From: Alphaproteobacteria bacterium | GTDB taxonomy: Bacteria > Pseudomonadota > Alphaproteobacteria > Reyranellales > Reyranellaceae | Direction of reading: 5' to 3' | DNA length: 7,569 nt | Assembly (NCBI GenBank): GCA_013290035.1 | Contig: JABCYT010000144.1 | Location: 1-7,569, forward strand | In this document: positions 1 through 5,461 of the stretch, piece by piece | Layout of the letters: every line of letters starts with the position of its first letter | Position numbering within the stretch: the first letter of the stretch is position 1 | Notes under the pieces: generated by a model | What the model saw: only the letters and a program-made list of their open reading frames with translations | What the model was told of the DNA's origin: nothing | Database searches by the model: none | Made by a program: the position numbers and the translations under genes

Positions 1-1
1 T

Positions 2-640
2 GCGGGCTACGACGCCTTCTGCATCACTGTCGACACCCAGGTCTATTCGCGGCGCGAGCGCGACATCGCCAAGCGCTTCGTGAAGGCGTGGCGCACCGCG
101 GCCACCGGCCAGGACCACCAGGCGGCGTTCTCGTGGGAGAACTTCAAGCGGGTGAAGGAAAAGTACCCCGACGTGAAGTTCATGCTGAAGGGCATCGGGA
201 CGGCTGAGGATGCCGAGATCGCCTGCCAGCACGGTGTCTGGGCGGTCTACTGCTCCAACCATGGCGGCCGCCAGCTCGATCATGGCCGCGGCTCGACGGC
301 CGTGCTGCCGGAAGTGATCGATGCGGTGAAAGGGCGGGCCAAGATCGCGGTCGACGGCTCGTTCAGCCGCGGCAGCGACATCGTGAAGGCGATCTGCCTG
401 GGCGCCGACTGGGTCGGCATGGGGCGGCTCTATTGCTACGGCTTGGCCGCGGCCGGCGCCGCTGGCATCGAGCGCGTCATCGAGCTTCTGGAGGAGGAGA
501 TGAAGGAGGTGATGGGGCTTCTAGGCGTCACCAGCCTGAAGCAGCTCGACAAGAGCTACATCGCCGCCGCCATGCCGACCAACCTGCCCGGCGTGCACAG
601 CGCGTTCCCGCTGCTCAATCTGGAGGACCACGGCTACTAG
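2..640 (+). CDS. FMN-dependent alpha-hydroxy-acid oxidase/dehydrogenase (LldD/glycolate oxidase family), C-terminal 212 residues; 5' end cut by window
   Basis: The reading frame is open from base 2 and ends with TAG at 638-640. A GTG at 80 is internal, because family sequence continues upstream of it. The family oxidises 2-hydroxyacids (lactate, glycolate, mandelate) to 2-oxoacids using FMN. The visible part is the second half of the TIM barrel. Asp11 in TVDT matches the Asp that pairs with the catalytic His. Lys63 in LKGI is the flavin N5 contact. SNHGGRQLD (85-93) holds catalytic His87 and carboxylate-binding Arg90. DGSFSRG (118-124) and GMGR (139-142) form the FMN phosphate site. In glycolate oxidase the phosphate loop reads DGGVRRG; here the first Arg is Ser122 and Arg123 remains. 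Family members run about 350-400 residues, so roughly 150-180 are missing. The gene runs convergently toward the SDR gene and ends just before a strong terminator. The substrate cannot be told from this part. The family call is firm. Confidence 0.93.
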   Translation, partial: AGYDAFCITVDTQVYSRRERDIAKRFVKAWRTAATGQDHQAAFSWENFKRVKEKYPDVKFMLKGIGTAEDAEIACQHGVWAVYCSNHGGRQLDHGRGSTAVLPEVIDAVKGRAKIAVDGSFSRGSDIVKAICLGADWVGMGRLYCYGLAAAGAAGIERVIELLEEEMKEVMGLLGVTSLKQLDKSYIAAAMPTNLPGVHSAFPLLNLEDHGY

Positions 641-649
641 CGCTGGGGG

Positions 650-681
650 CGCGCGACTCCAGTCGCGCGTCTTTGTCTTTT
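650..681 (+). terminator. Intrinsic terminator of the FMN-dependent oxidase gene
   Basis: A perfect 9-bp inverted repeat, CGCGCGACT at 650-658 and AGTCGCGCG at 661-669, has a 2-base centre (in practice an 8-bp stem with a 4-base TCCA loop). It is followed at once by a T-rich run at 670-681 (8 T in 12). It begins 10 bases after the TAG stop at 638-640. The T tract lies only on the right, so it should stop forward transcripts. The GC-rich arms could also belong to a dispersed intergenic repeat. Confidence 0.8.
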
Positions 682-690
682 CTGCCCGGT

Positions 691-726
691 GCGGGCTCTC
701 GCGCCTCAGAAGGCGCTGCCGCCCGC
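691..726. repeat. Nested hairpin in the convergent intergenic spacer
   Basis: An inner perfect stem, GCGCCT (701-706) with AGGCGC (711-716), encloses the loop CAGA. An outer stem, GCGGGC (691-696) with GCCCGC (721-726), is separated from it by an unpaired 4-base stretch on each side. There is no T tract on either strand, so this is not a classic terminator. On the reverse strand it lies just past the SDR stop and may protect or help end that mRNA. It could also be a REP-like palindrome. The role is inferred. Confidence 0.45.
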
Positions 727-727
727 C

Positions 728-757
728 AGAGGTTAGCGCGCGGGCGCGCTAACCTCT
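728..757. repeat. Perfect 14-bp inverted repeat spanning the SDR stop codon
   Basis: AGAGGTTAGCGCGC (728-741) and GCGCGCTAACCTCT (744-757) are exact reverse complements, separated only by GG. The right arm contains the last two SDR codons and its TAG stop (749-751 on the reverse strand). The RNA hairpin would therefore form right at the end of translation. No T tract follows on the reverse strand. It may be a 3'-end stabiliser, a Rho-assisted stop or a protein-binding palindrome. The structure is seen directly; the role is inferred. Confidence 0.6.
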
Positions 758-1501
758 CCCCACGAACGGCATCTTGGTCGCCATCACGGTCAAGAACTGC
801 ACATTGGCGTCGAGCGGCAGGCTGTCCATGTAGACGATGGCGTTGGCCACCGCGCTCACGTCCATGCGCGGCTCGGCCACGGTCGTGCCGTTGGGCTGCA
901 GCACGCCCTTGGTCATGCGCTCGGTCATCGGCGTGACAGCGTTGCCGATGTCGATCTGGCCGCAGGCGATGTCGTAGGCGCGGCCGTCGAGCGAGGTCGA
1001 CTTGGTGAGGCCGGTGATGGCGTGCTTGGTCGAGGTGTAGGCGACCGAGAACGGCCGCGGCGCGTGCGCCGAGATCGAGCCGTTGTTGATGATGCGCCCG
1101 CCGCGCGGCTTCTGGTCCTTCATGATCTTCATCGCTTCCTGGGTGCACAGGAACGGACCGGTCAGGTTGGCCGCCACCACGCCCAGCCAGGTCTCGTAGG
1201 GCAGCTCCTCGAGCGGCACCGGCGGCGCGCCGCCGCCGGCATTGTTGAAGACGAGGTCGAGCCGGCCCCACGTCGCCTTCACCTTGGCGAACAGCGCCAC
1301 GATGTCGTCCCGCTTGGTGACGTCGGTCGGCACGGCCAGGGCGTTGGGCGTGTTGTTGCCGGCGAGCTTGGCGGTCTCGTCCAGCGCGTCCTTGCGGCGG
1401 CCCGCCAGCGCCACCTTGTAGCCGTTGTTCAGCAGGGCGAGCGCCGAGGCCCGGCCGATGCCGCTGCCTGCGCCGGTGACGACTGCAATCTTTCCGCTCA
1501 T
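749..1501 (-). CDS. Short-chain dehydrogenase/reductase (classical SDR), 250 aa
   Basis: This is a Rossmann-fold NAD(P)H-dependent oxidoreductase, probably cytosolic. All classical SDR marks are present: cofactor loop TGAGSGIG (9-16), Asp60 in the TDV motif, NNAG (86-89), structural Asn112, catalytic Ser142, and YTSTK with Tyr155 and Lys159. Arg35-Arg36 after the second strand favour NADP(H) over NAD(H). The length is normal for the family. The ATG at 1501 is set by an AGGAGG nine bases upstream and by the SDR N-terminus. The open frame continues upstream, but only as an out-of-frame shadow of the amidase gene. The start is 32 bp after the allophanate hydrolase stop on the same strand, so the two are probably cotranscribed, though no biochemical link is evident. 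The TAG stop sits inside a 14-bp-arm palindrome. The substrate is unknown. The family call is firm. Confidence 0.93.
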   Translation of the reverse strand: MSGKIAVVTGAGSGIGRASALALLNNGYKVALAGRRKDALDETAKLAGNNTPNALAVPTDVTKRDDIVALFAKVKATWGRLDLVFNNAGGGAPPVPLEELPYETWLGVVAANLTGPFLCTQEAMKIMKDQKPRGGRIINNGSISAHAPRPFSVAYTSTKHAITGLTKSTSLDGRAYDIACGQIDIGNAVTPMTERMTKGVLQPNGTTVAEPRMDVSAVANAIVYMDSLPLDANVQFLTVMATKMPFVGRG

Positions 1502-1510
1502 GGCTTCGTT

Positions 1511-1516
1511 CCTCCT
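1511..1516 (-). promoter_or_regulatory. Shine-Dalgarno site of the SDR gene
   Basis: The reverse strand reads AGGAGG, the full consensus, with a 9-base gap to the ATG at 1501. It fixes the SDR start against the much longer open frame that runs upstream. Confidence 0.85.
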
Positions 1517-1533
1517 CGAAGGAACGGACCCTA

Positions 1534-3309
1534 TCAGACCGGGAGGGTTTTTAGGTAGGCCCGCCAGCCGCCCAGCGCGGTGATGTCCTCTGCGCCGGCG
1601 GTGGCGTGACTTTCGCAGAGAAAGCCCGTCACCCCCGAACCGTCGGCCAGGGTCACCGTGCCGAGCCCCAGCGGTGTCGGGATCTGGAGCAGGAAGGCGC
1701 CGACCTGGGCGGCCGGCAGGCTCCAGACCTCGAGCTCGATGGCGTCCCCATCCGCGCCGACCCGCAGCAGGCCGGGCCGCTGCGGCGGCCCGCCGGGCAG
1801 GGCATAGAAGCGGTAATGCGGCGCCGTCCTGGCCGCGCGCTCGAACCGGCCGCCCAGCTCGACGAGCTGGCCATTCAGCGGCAGGCCACTCATATGCGCG
1901 CCGACCACGGCGATCGACACGCGATCCTCGATCGCCACCGGATCGGCGTCGGGCGGCGGCAGGCGGCTCGTGGTCTTGCCGAGCGGCAACGGCAGGGCGC
2001 GCTGCCAGCGCGCGCCGAAGGCCAGCAGGGCGCGCTCGGCCTGCGGCCGGCCGATCAGGCTGATGCCGAAGGGCAGGCCGTCGGGCCGGAAGCCCGCCGG
2101 CAAGGCGAGCGCCGAGAGGCCGAAGAAATTCACGAAGTTGGTGTAGTGGCCGAGATTGATGTTGTAGCGCATCGGCTCGCGCTCGATGTCGGCTGTGCGA
2201 TAGATCGTGCCCGCGGTCGGCAACATGAGGAAGGCGAGGTCCTTGCTCTCGGCCTCGGCGCGCGCCCTGAAAGCGGCGAGCTTGTACTGGCCCTCGAAGG
2301 CATCGACGGCGCTGTACGTGCGGCCGCGCAGGATGATCTCGCGGGTGGCCGGCCAGATGGCGGCTTCGTCGGCGCCTTCGATGAACGCGCCGACCGCGGC
2401 CGTCCGCTCGGCCACCCACGGCCCGCTGTAGAGCAACTGGGCGGCACCGAGAAAGGGCGCGTAGTCGATCTCGACCGGCGTGCCGCCCATGGCCTTGAGG
2501 CGCCCGATCGCCTGCGCGTAGAGCGCCGCATAGGCCTCGTCGCCGAAGAACTCGGCATCCCGGGCGGCCAGCACGCCGAAGCGGAAATCCTCGCCGATCG
2601 CCGGCGTCGCGCGCGGCTCGGCCAGAACCTTCAGCACCGCGTCGGCGTCGGCGCAGGACAGGGCGAACACCGACATGCAGTCGAGCGACCGGCAGGCCGG
2701 CACCGAGCCCTCGTTGCTCAAAAGGCCGGGTGTCGGCTTCAGGCCGACGATGTTGTTGAAGGCGGCGGGCACGCGGCCCGAGCCTGCCGTGTCGGTGCCG
2801 AGGGAGAAGCTCACCAGCCCCGCCGCGACGGCGACGGCCGAGCCGGAGCTCGAGCCGCCCGGAATGAACGATGCGTCGAACGGGTTGCGTGGCACGCCGT
2901 AAGGCGAGCGCACGCCCACCAGGCCGGTCGCGAACTGATCGAGGTTGGCCTTGCCGACCACGATCGCGCCGGCCTCGACCAGCCGCTGCACCACCTCGGC
3001 CGACTTCTGCGGCCGGTAGGCGAAAGCGGGACAGGCGGCGGTGGTCGCAAGGCCCGCGACGTCGATATTGTCCTTCACGGCGAACGGTACGCCGTAGAGC
3101 GGCAACCGGCCGATCTCGCCGCGCCGCGCGTCGAGCTTCGCCGCCTCGGCCCTCAGCGCCGCATCGGGCACTCTGGATATCCACACCTTGTCGTCGCCGG
3201 ACGCGGCGACGCGCTTCAGGACCTCTTCGACCACCTGCCGCACGTCGAGCGTGCCGGCGCAATAGGCGTCGCGCAGGGCGTGGAGGCCGACATCGAGAAA
3301 CGCAGTCAT
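1534..3309 (-). CDS. atzF: Allophanate hydrolase (AtzF type), 591 aa
   Basis: Allophanate hydrolase converts allophanate to two ammonia and two CO2, the last step of biuret, cyanuric acid and urea-carboxylase routes. Residues 1 to about 440 are an amidase-signature domain with the Ser-cisSer-Lys triad: Lys79 in GVPFAVKDN, cis-Ser153 in GGSSSGS and nucleophile Ser177 in GTDTAGSGR (24-residue spacing, as in GatA). Tyr294 and Arg302 have the spacing of the Tyr/Arg pair I recall as substrate-binding in allophanate hydrolase. Residues about 465-591, with [24 protein letters not shown] and GGWRAYL, are the C-terminal domain of true allophanate hydrolases. Plain amidases and GatA lack it. The ATG at 3309 gives the normal length of about 600. 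No clear Shine-Dalgarno precedes it, and a GTG at 3351 is a weaker alternative. No urea carboxylase genes are adjacent. The gene diverges from atzGEH, whose pathway would feed it. Confidence 0.93.
   Translation of the reverse strand: MTAFLDVGLHALRDAYCAGTLDVRQVVEEVLKRVAASGDDKVWISRVPDAALRAEAAKLDARRGEIGRLPLYGVPFAVKDNIDVAGLATTAACPAFAYRPQKSAEVVQRLVEAGAIVVGKANLDQFATGLVGVRSPYGVPRNPFDASFIPGGSSSGSAVAVAAGLVSFSLGTDTAGSGRVPAAFNNIVGLKPTPGLLSNEGSVPACRSLDCMSVFALSCADADAVLKVLAEPRATPAIGEDFRFGVLAARDAEFFGDEAYAALYAQAIGRLKAMGGTPVEIDYAPFLGAAQLLYSGPWVAERTAAVGAFIEGADEAAIWPATREIILRGRTYSAVDAFEGQYKLAAFRARAEAESKDLAFLMLPTAGTIYRTADIEREPMRYNINLGHYTNFVNFFGLSALALPAGFRPDGLPFGISLIGRPQAERALLAFGARWQRALPLPLGKTTSRLPPPDADPVAIEDRVSIAVVGAHMSGLPLNGQLVELGGRFERAARTAPHYRFYALPGGPPQRPGLLRVGADGDAIELEVWSLPAAQVGAFLLQIPTPLGLGTVTLADGSGVTGFLCESHATAGAEDITALGGWRAYLKTLPV
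3240..3254. promoter_or_regulatory. Possible NtrC enhancer palindrome inside atzF codons 19-24
   Basis: GCACG-TCGAG-CGTGC is a perfect 5-bp-arm palindrome. It fits the GCAC-N7-GTGC core of NtrC sites, although the usual inner Y/R pair is G/C here. Its centre is about 145 bp upstream of the predicted sigma-54 start near 3392, within the usual range for enhancer binding. Only one such site was found, and it lies in coding sequence, so a chance match in GC-rich DNA is possible. Confidence 0.35.
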
Positions 3310-3328
3310 GCTGTGGTTGTAGACAAGC

Positions 3329-3349
3329 GACGGCGCAAAATCAGCCGTC
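3329..3349. repeat. Inverted repeat in the atzF leader
   Basis: GACGGC (3329-3334) and GCCGTC (3344-3349) are exact reverse complements around a 9-base AT-richer spacer. The repeat lies 20 bases upstream of the atzF start and 17 bases before the sigma-54 -24 element. It could be an operator for a dimeric regulator of the divergent genes or a leader hairpin. The arms are short, so chance is a real alternative. Confidence 0.3.
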
Positions 3350-3365
3350 ACATGCGCGCGGCCTT

Positions 3366-3380
3366 TGGCACGGGGTTTGC
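3366..3380 (+). promoter_or_regulatory. Sigma-54 (RpoN) promoter for atzGEH
   Basis: TGGCACG-GGGT-TTGC matches the -24/-12 consensus TGGCACG-N4-TTGCW at every fixed position, with exactly ten bases between GG and GC. Only the weakly conserved last W is C. Transcription should start near 3391-3392, leaving a leader of about 75 bases before the GTG of atzG. A sigma-54 promoter needs an activator such as NtrC and is typical of nitrogen-limitation genes, which fits the operon. The rest of the 157-bp divergent spacer (3310-3466) holds two short inverted repeats, and I see no convincing sigma-70 promoter for atzF. Confidence 0.75.
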
Positions 3381-3383
3381 CCG

Positions 3384-3401
3384 GCCGATCCGTGCATCGG
3401 C
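3384..3401 (+). repeat. Inverted repeat at the predicted atzGEH transcription start
   Basis: GCCGAT (3384-3389) and ATCGGC (3396-3401) are exact reverse complements with a 6-base spacer. It straddles the start predicted from the sigma-54 promoter. A bound repressor could block initiation there. The transcript would carry only the right arm, so an RNA hairpin is unlikely if the start is near 3392. Confidence 0.35.
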
Positions 3402-3453
3402 TCTTGCGTCCGACCCGCCCGGCGCGGCAGGTTGGCTGTCGCTTCGCCTGAGA

Positions 3454-3459
3454 GGGGAG
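3454..3459 (+). promoter_or_regulatory. Shine-Dalgarno site that decides the GTG start of atzG
   Basis: GGGGAG lies 7 bases before the GTG at 3467. An in-frame TGA at 3449-3451 and the absence of any other start codon before the conserved region make this GTG the only workable start. Confidence 0.75.
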
Positions 3460-3466
3460 AAAGAAC

Positions 3467-3655
3467 GTGGCTGACGAAAAGCCTGACATTGCGCGCCTGG
3501 TCGATGAAGCGGCCAAGGCGATCGGCCTCGCGATCGCGCCGGAATACCGCGCCAACGTGCTGGTGAACTACGAGCGCTCGCTCGCCATCGCGCAGCCGCT
3601 GCTCGAGGTCGAGCTCGACGACGAGCTGACGCCGGCGCCGGTGTTCCGGCCATGA
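3467..3655 (+). CDS. atzG: AtzG-like small subunit (DUF4089; HpxX family), 62 aa
   Basis: This is a small, mainly helical, GatC-like protein of the DUF4089 family. In Pseudomonas sp. ADP, AtzG binds and stabilises the amidase AtzE in a heterotetramer, much as GatC holds GatA, but without tRNA work. The Klebsiella counterpart is HpxX. Family marks are the helix around residues 7-20, the YRANVLVNYERSLAIAQPL helix (27-45), an acidic LDDEL stretch (49-53) and the typical PAPVFRP end. Length is normal for the family. It starts at GTG with a good Shine-Dalgarno, and its TGA overlaps the ATG of atzE in ATGA (3652-3655), so the two subunits are likely made together by translational coupling. It is first in an operon under a sigma-54 promoter. 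The atzG versus hpxX name depends on the pathway, which is not settled here. Confidence 0.88.
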   Translation: MADEKPDIARLVDEAAKAIGLAIAPEYRANVLVNYERSLAIAQPLLEVELDDELTPAPVFRP

Positions 3656-5034
3656 GCGATCCCCTGTCGAAGCAGGCGACGGCGAGCGAGATCGCAAGCG
3701 CCGTGATGAGCGGCAAGGTCAAGGCGGCGGCCGTGGTCGAGGCCGCGCTGACGCGAATCGAGACCAGCGAAGCCAGGGTCAACGCCTTCACCGATGTGGT
3801 TGCGGATCGGGCGAGGAAGCGCGCGGGCGAGATCGATGCCGGCCTGCATCGCGGCCCGCTGGCCGGCGTGCCGTTCGCGGTCAAGAACCTGTTCGACATC
3901 AAGGGCCTGCCGACGCGCGCCGGCTCGAAGATCAACTGCGACGGCCCGAAGGCCCCGCGCGACGGGTCGCTGATCCGCAAGCTCGAGGCGGCCGGCGCGA
4001 TCCTGGTGGGCGGCCTCAACATGGGCGAGTACGCCTACGACTTCACCGGTGAGAACGCCCATTACGGCCCCTCGCGCAACCCGCACGATCCGACGCGCAT
4101 GACCGGCGGCTCGTCGGGCGGCTCGGGCGCGGCCGTCGCCTCGGGCGAGGTGCCGTTGGCGCTGGGCTCCGACACCAACGGCTCGATCCGCGTGCCGTCC
4201 TCGCTGTGCGGCCTGTTCGGGCTGAAGCCGACCTACGGCAGGCTGAGCCGCGCCGGCTCCTTTCCCTTCGTCGACGCCTTCGACCATCTGGGGCCGCTCG
4301 CGCGCTCGGTCGCCGACCTCGCGCTGTCGTTCGATACAATGCAGGGCTGGGATCCTGACGACCCGGTATGCACCGACCGAGCCGAGGAACCGACCTCGAC
4401 CGAGCTGGGCCAGGGCATCGGCGGCCTGCGCATCGTCGTCGCCGGCGATTATTTCGAGCGTGGCGCCGAATCCCAGGCGCTGGAGGCCGTGGCGACCGTG
4501 GCCAAGGCGTTGGGGGCCTCCAAGACCATCGTCATCCCGCAGGCCGCCGCCGCACGGTCGGCCGCCTACATCATCACCGCCATCGAAGGCAGCCAGCTTC
4601 ATTTGCCGCGGCTCAGGGCGCGGCCGCAGGATTTCGATCCCGACACGCGCGAGCGCTTCATGGCGGGCGCGCTGTTGCCCGGCGCCTGGTACGTCAAGGC
4701 GCAGCGCTTCCGTCGGCATTATCGTGCAGCGGTGCAGAAGCTGTTCGGCGAGGTCGACATCATCCTGGCGCCGGCCACGCCCTGCACCGCGCCCAAGATC
4801 GGCCAGGTGATGATGAAGCTGGGCGGCGTCGAGTTGCCGGTGCGCGCCAATCTCGGCCTCTACACCCAGCCGATCTCCTTCATCGGTCTGCCGGTCGTGG
4901 TGGCGCCGCTGCAGCGTCCGGGCGGCCTGCCGATCGGCGTGCAGATCATCGCCAACCACTACAACGAAGCCGCCGCCCTGCGCGTCGCGCGTCATCTCGA
5001 GAAGCAGGGCGTCGCCAGCGCGCCGCCGGCCTGA
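3652..5034 (+). CDS. atzE: AtzE-family amidohydrolase (1-carboxybiuret hydrolase type; HpxY-like), 460 aa
   Basis: This is a cytosolic amidase-signature enzyme. AtzE removes ammonia from 1-carboxybiuret to give 1,3-dicarboxyurea. HpxY of Klebsiella belongs to the same family but is linked to oxalurate. The Ser-cisSer-Lys triad is complete: Lys78 in GVPFAVKN, cis-Ser154 in TGGSSGGSG and nucleophile Ser178 in GSDTNGSIR. GSDTNGSIRVPSSLCGLFGLKP and the FPFVDAFDHLGPLARSV region fit AtzE-type enzymes better than GatA or AtzF. There is no C-terminal domain like the one in the divergent allophanate hydrolase, and the length is usual for the family. The ATG overlaps the atzG stop by 4 bp, with no gap for another start. 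It is followed 16 bp later by atzH. Order and spacing match the conserved G-E-H trio. The family is sure; the exact substrate is inferred from neighbours. Confidence 0.92.
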   Translation: MSDPLSKQATASEIASAVMSGKVKAAAVVEAALTRIETSEARVNAFTDVVADRARKRAGEIDAGLHRGPLAGVPFAVKNLFDIKGLPTRAGSKINCDGPKAPRDGSLIRKLEAAGAILVGGLNMGEYAYDFTGENAHYGPSRNPHDPTRMTGGSSGGSGAAVASGEVPLALGSDTNGSIRVPSSLCGLFGLKPTYGRLSRAGSFPFVDAFDHLGPLARSVADLALSFDTMQGWDPDDPVCTDRAEEPTSTELGQGIGGLRIVVAGDYFERGAESQALEAVATVAKALGASKTIVIPQAAAARSAAYIITAIEGSQLHLPRLRARPQDFDPDTRERFMAGALLPGAWYVKAQRFRRHYRAAVQKLFGEVDIILAPATPCTAPKIGQVMMKLGGVELPVRANLGLYTQPISFIGLPVVVAPLQRPGGLPIGVQIIANHYNEAAALRVARHLEKQGVASAPPA

Positions 5035-5039
5035 TATCC

Positions 5040-5044
5040 GAGGA
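5040..5044 (+). promoter_or_regulatory. Shine-Dalgarno site of atzH
   Basis: GAGGA lies 6 bases before the ATG at 5051, within the 16-bp gap after the atzE TGA. It supports this start and separate ribosome entry for the third gene of the operon. Confidence 0.65.
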
Positions 5045-5050
5045 CGAAGC

Positions 5051-5449
5051 ATGGAAATCAACATCCCCGGGGTACTGGCCGAAGTCACGACGGCCTTCGA
5101 GCGCTACGAGAAGGCGCTCAACACCAACGACGTCGTGACGCTCGACGAGCTCTTCTGGAAGAACCCGAACACGCTGCGCTTCGGCGTCGGCGAGCAGCTC
5201 TACGGCTACGACCAGATCGCCGCCTTCCGCGCCGGCCGCGATCCCGGCTTCGTCGTCCATCGCGATCTGCTGAAAGTCTGGATCGTCACCTACGGCCGCG
5301 ACTTCGGCACCGCCAACTGCGAGTTCCGCCGCCACGGCTCCAGCAAGACCGGCCGGCAGAGCCACACCTGGCTGCGCACGCCCGAAGGTTGGCGCATCGT
5401 CGCCGCCCACGTCTCCCTGCTCGGCGAGCCGACGGTGATGAAGGCTTAG
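5051..5449 (+). CDS. atzH: AtzH/HpxZ-family protein (DUF3225, NTF2-like fold), 132 aa
   Basis: This is a small cone-shaped (SnoaL/NTF2-like) protein of the DUF3225 family. AtzH of Pseudomonas sp. ADP decarboxylates 1,3-dicarboxyurea to allophanate, preventing a dead end between AtzE and AtzF. The Klebsiella relative HpxZ sits in the oxalurate cluster. Typical family stretches are AFERYEKAL with NTNDVVTLDELFW (15-36), TLRFGVGEQLYGYDQI (41-56), ITYGRDF-like VTYGRDFGTAN (79-89), GRQSHTW (101-107) and the PEGWRIVAAHVSLL end. Tyr19 and Arg43 have the same 24-residue spacing as the Tyr22/Arg46 pair that I recall as essential in AtzH. It is last in the atzGEH operon. Its final 4 bp overlap the end of the convergent RraA-family gene, so no spacer is left for a normal terminator. 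Family firm; activity inferred from the trio. Confidence 0.9.
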   Translation: MEINIPGVLAEVTTAFERYEKALNTNDVVTLDELFWKNPNTLRFGVGEQLYGYDQIAAFRAGRDPGFVVHRDLLKVWIVTYGRDFGTANCEFRRHGSSKTGRQSHTWLRTPEGWRIVAAHVSLLGEPTVMKA

Positions 5450-5461
5450 CGCCCCTTCATC
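5437..5461. terminator. Hairpin holding both convergent stop codons; possible bidirectional terminator
   Basis: GATGAAGG (5437-5444) and CCTTCATC (5454-5461) are exact 8-bp inverted repeats. The 9-base loop contains both the forward TAG (5447-5449) and the reverse TAA (5446-5448). No T tract follows on either side, so termination here would be weak or Rho-assisted. Both arms encode protein, in each case a C-terminal Met-Lys. Confidence 0.4.

Noticed and set aside
749..3262. An 837-residue reverse open frame that would fuse the SDR to a long N-terminal extension
   Set aside because: Only the last 250 residues look like protein of a known family. The upstream part is an Arg- and Ala-rich out-of-frame shadow of the allophanate hydrolase, and an AGGAGG fixes the SDR start at 1501.
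3316..3344. A sigma-70-like promoter for atzF on the reverse strand (TACAAC with CTGATT)
   Set aside because: Both boxes are poor matches, and the start would fall at the ATG itself, leaving no leader.
1606..3474. A 622-residue forward open frame antisense to allophanate hydrolase
   Set aside because: Low-complexity Arg/Gly/Ala-rich composition with no recognisable motif. It is antisense to a gene with a complete catalytic triad, and long antisense frames are expected at this G+C content.
3310..3555. N-terminal extension of allophanate hydrolase to 673 residues
   Set aside because: It would cross the sigma-54 promoter and overlap atzG, and it adds residues not typical of the family. The ATG at 3309 gives the normal length.
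3568..5088. A 506-residue reverse open frame across atzE
   Set aside because: Same reasons: it mirrors the atzE codons, has no family motifs and would overlap the clear atzG-atzE-atzH operon.
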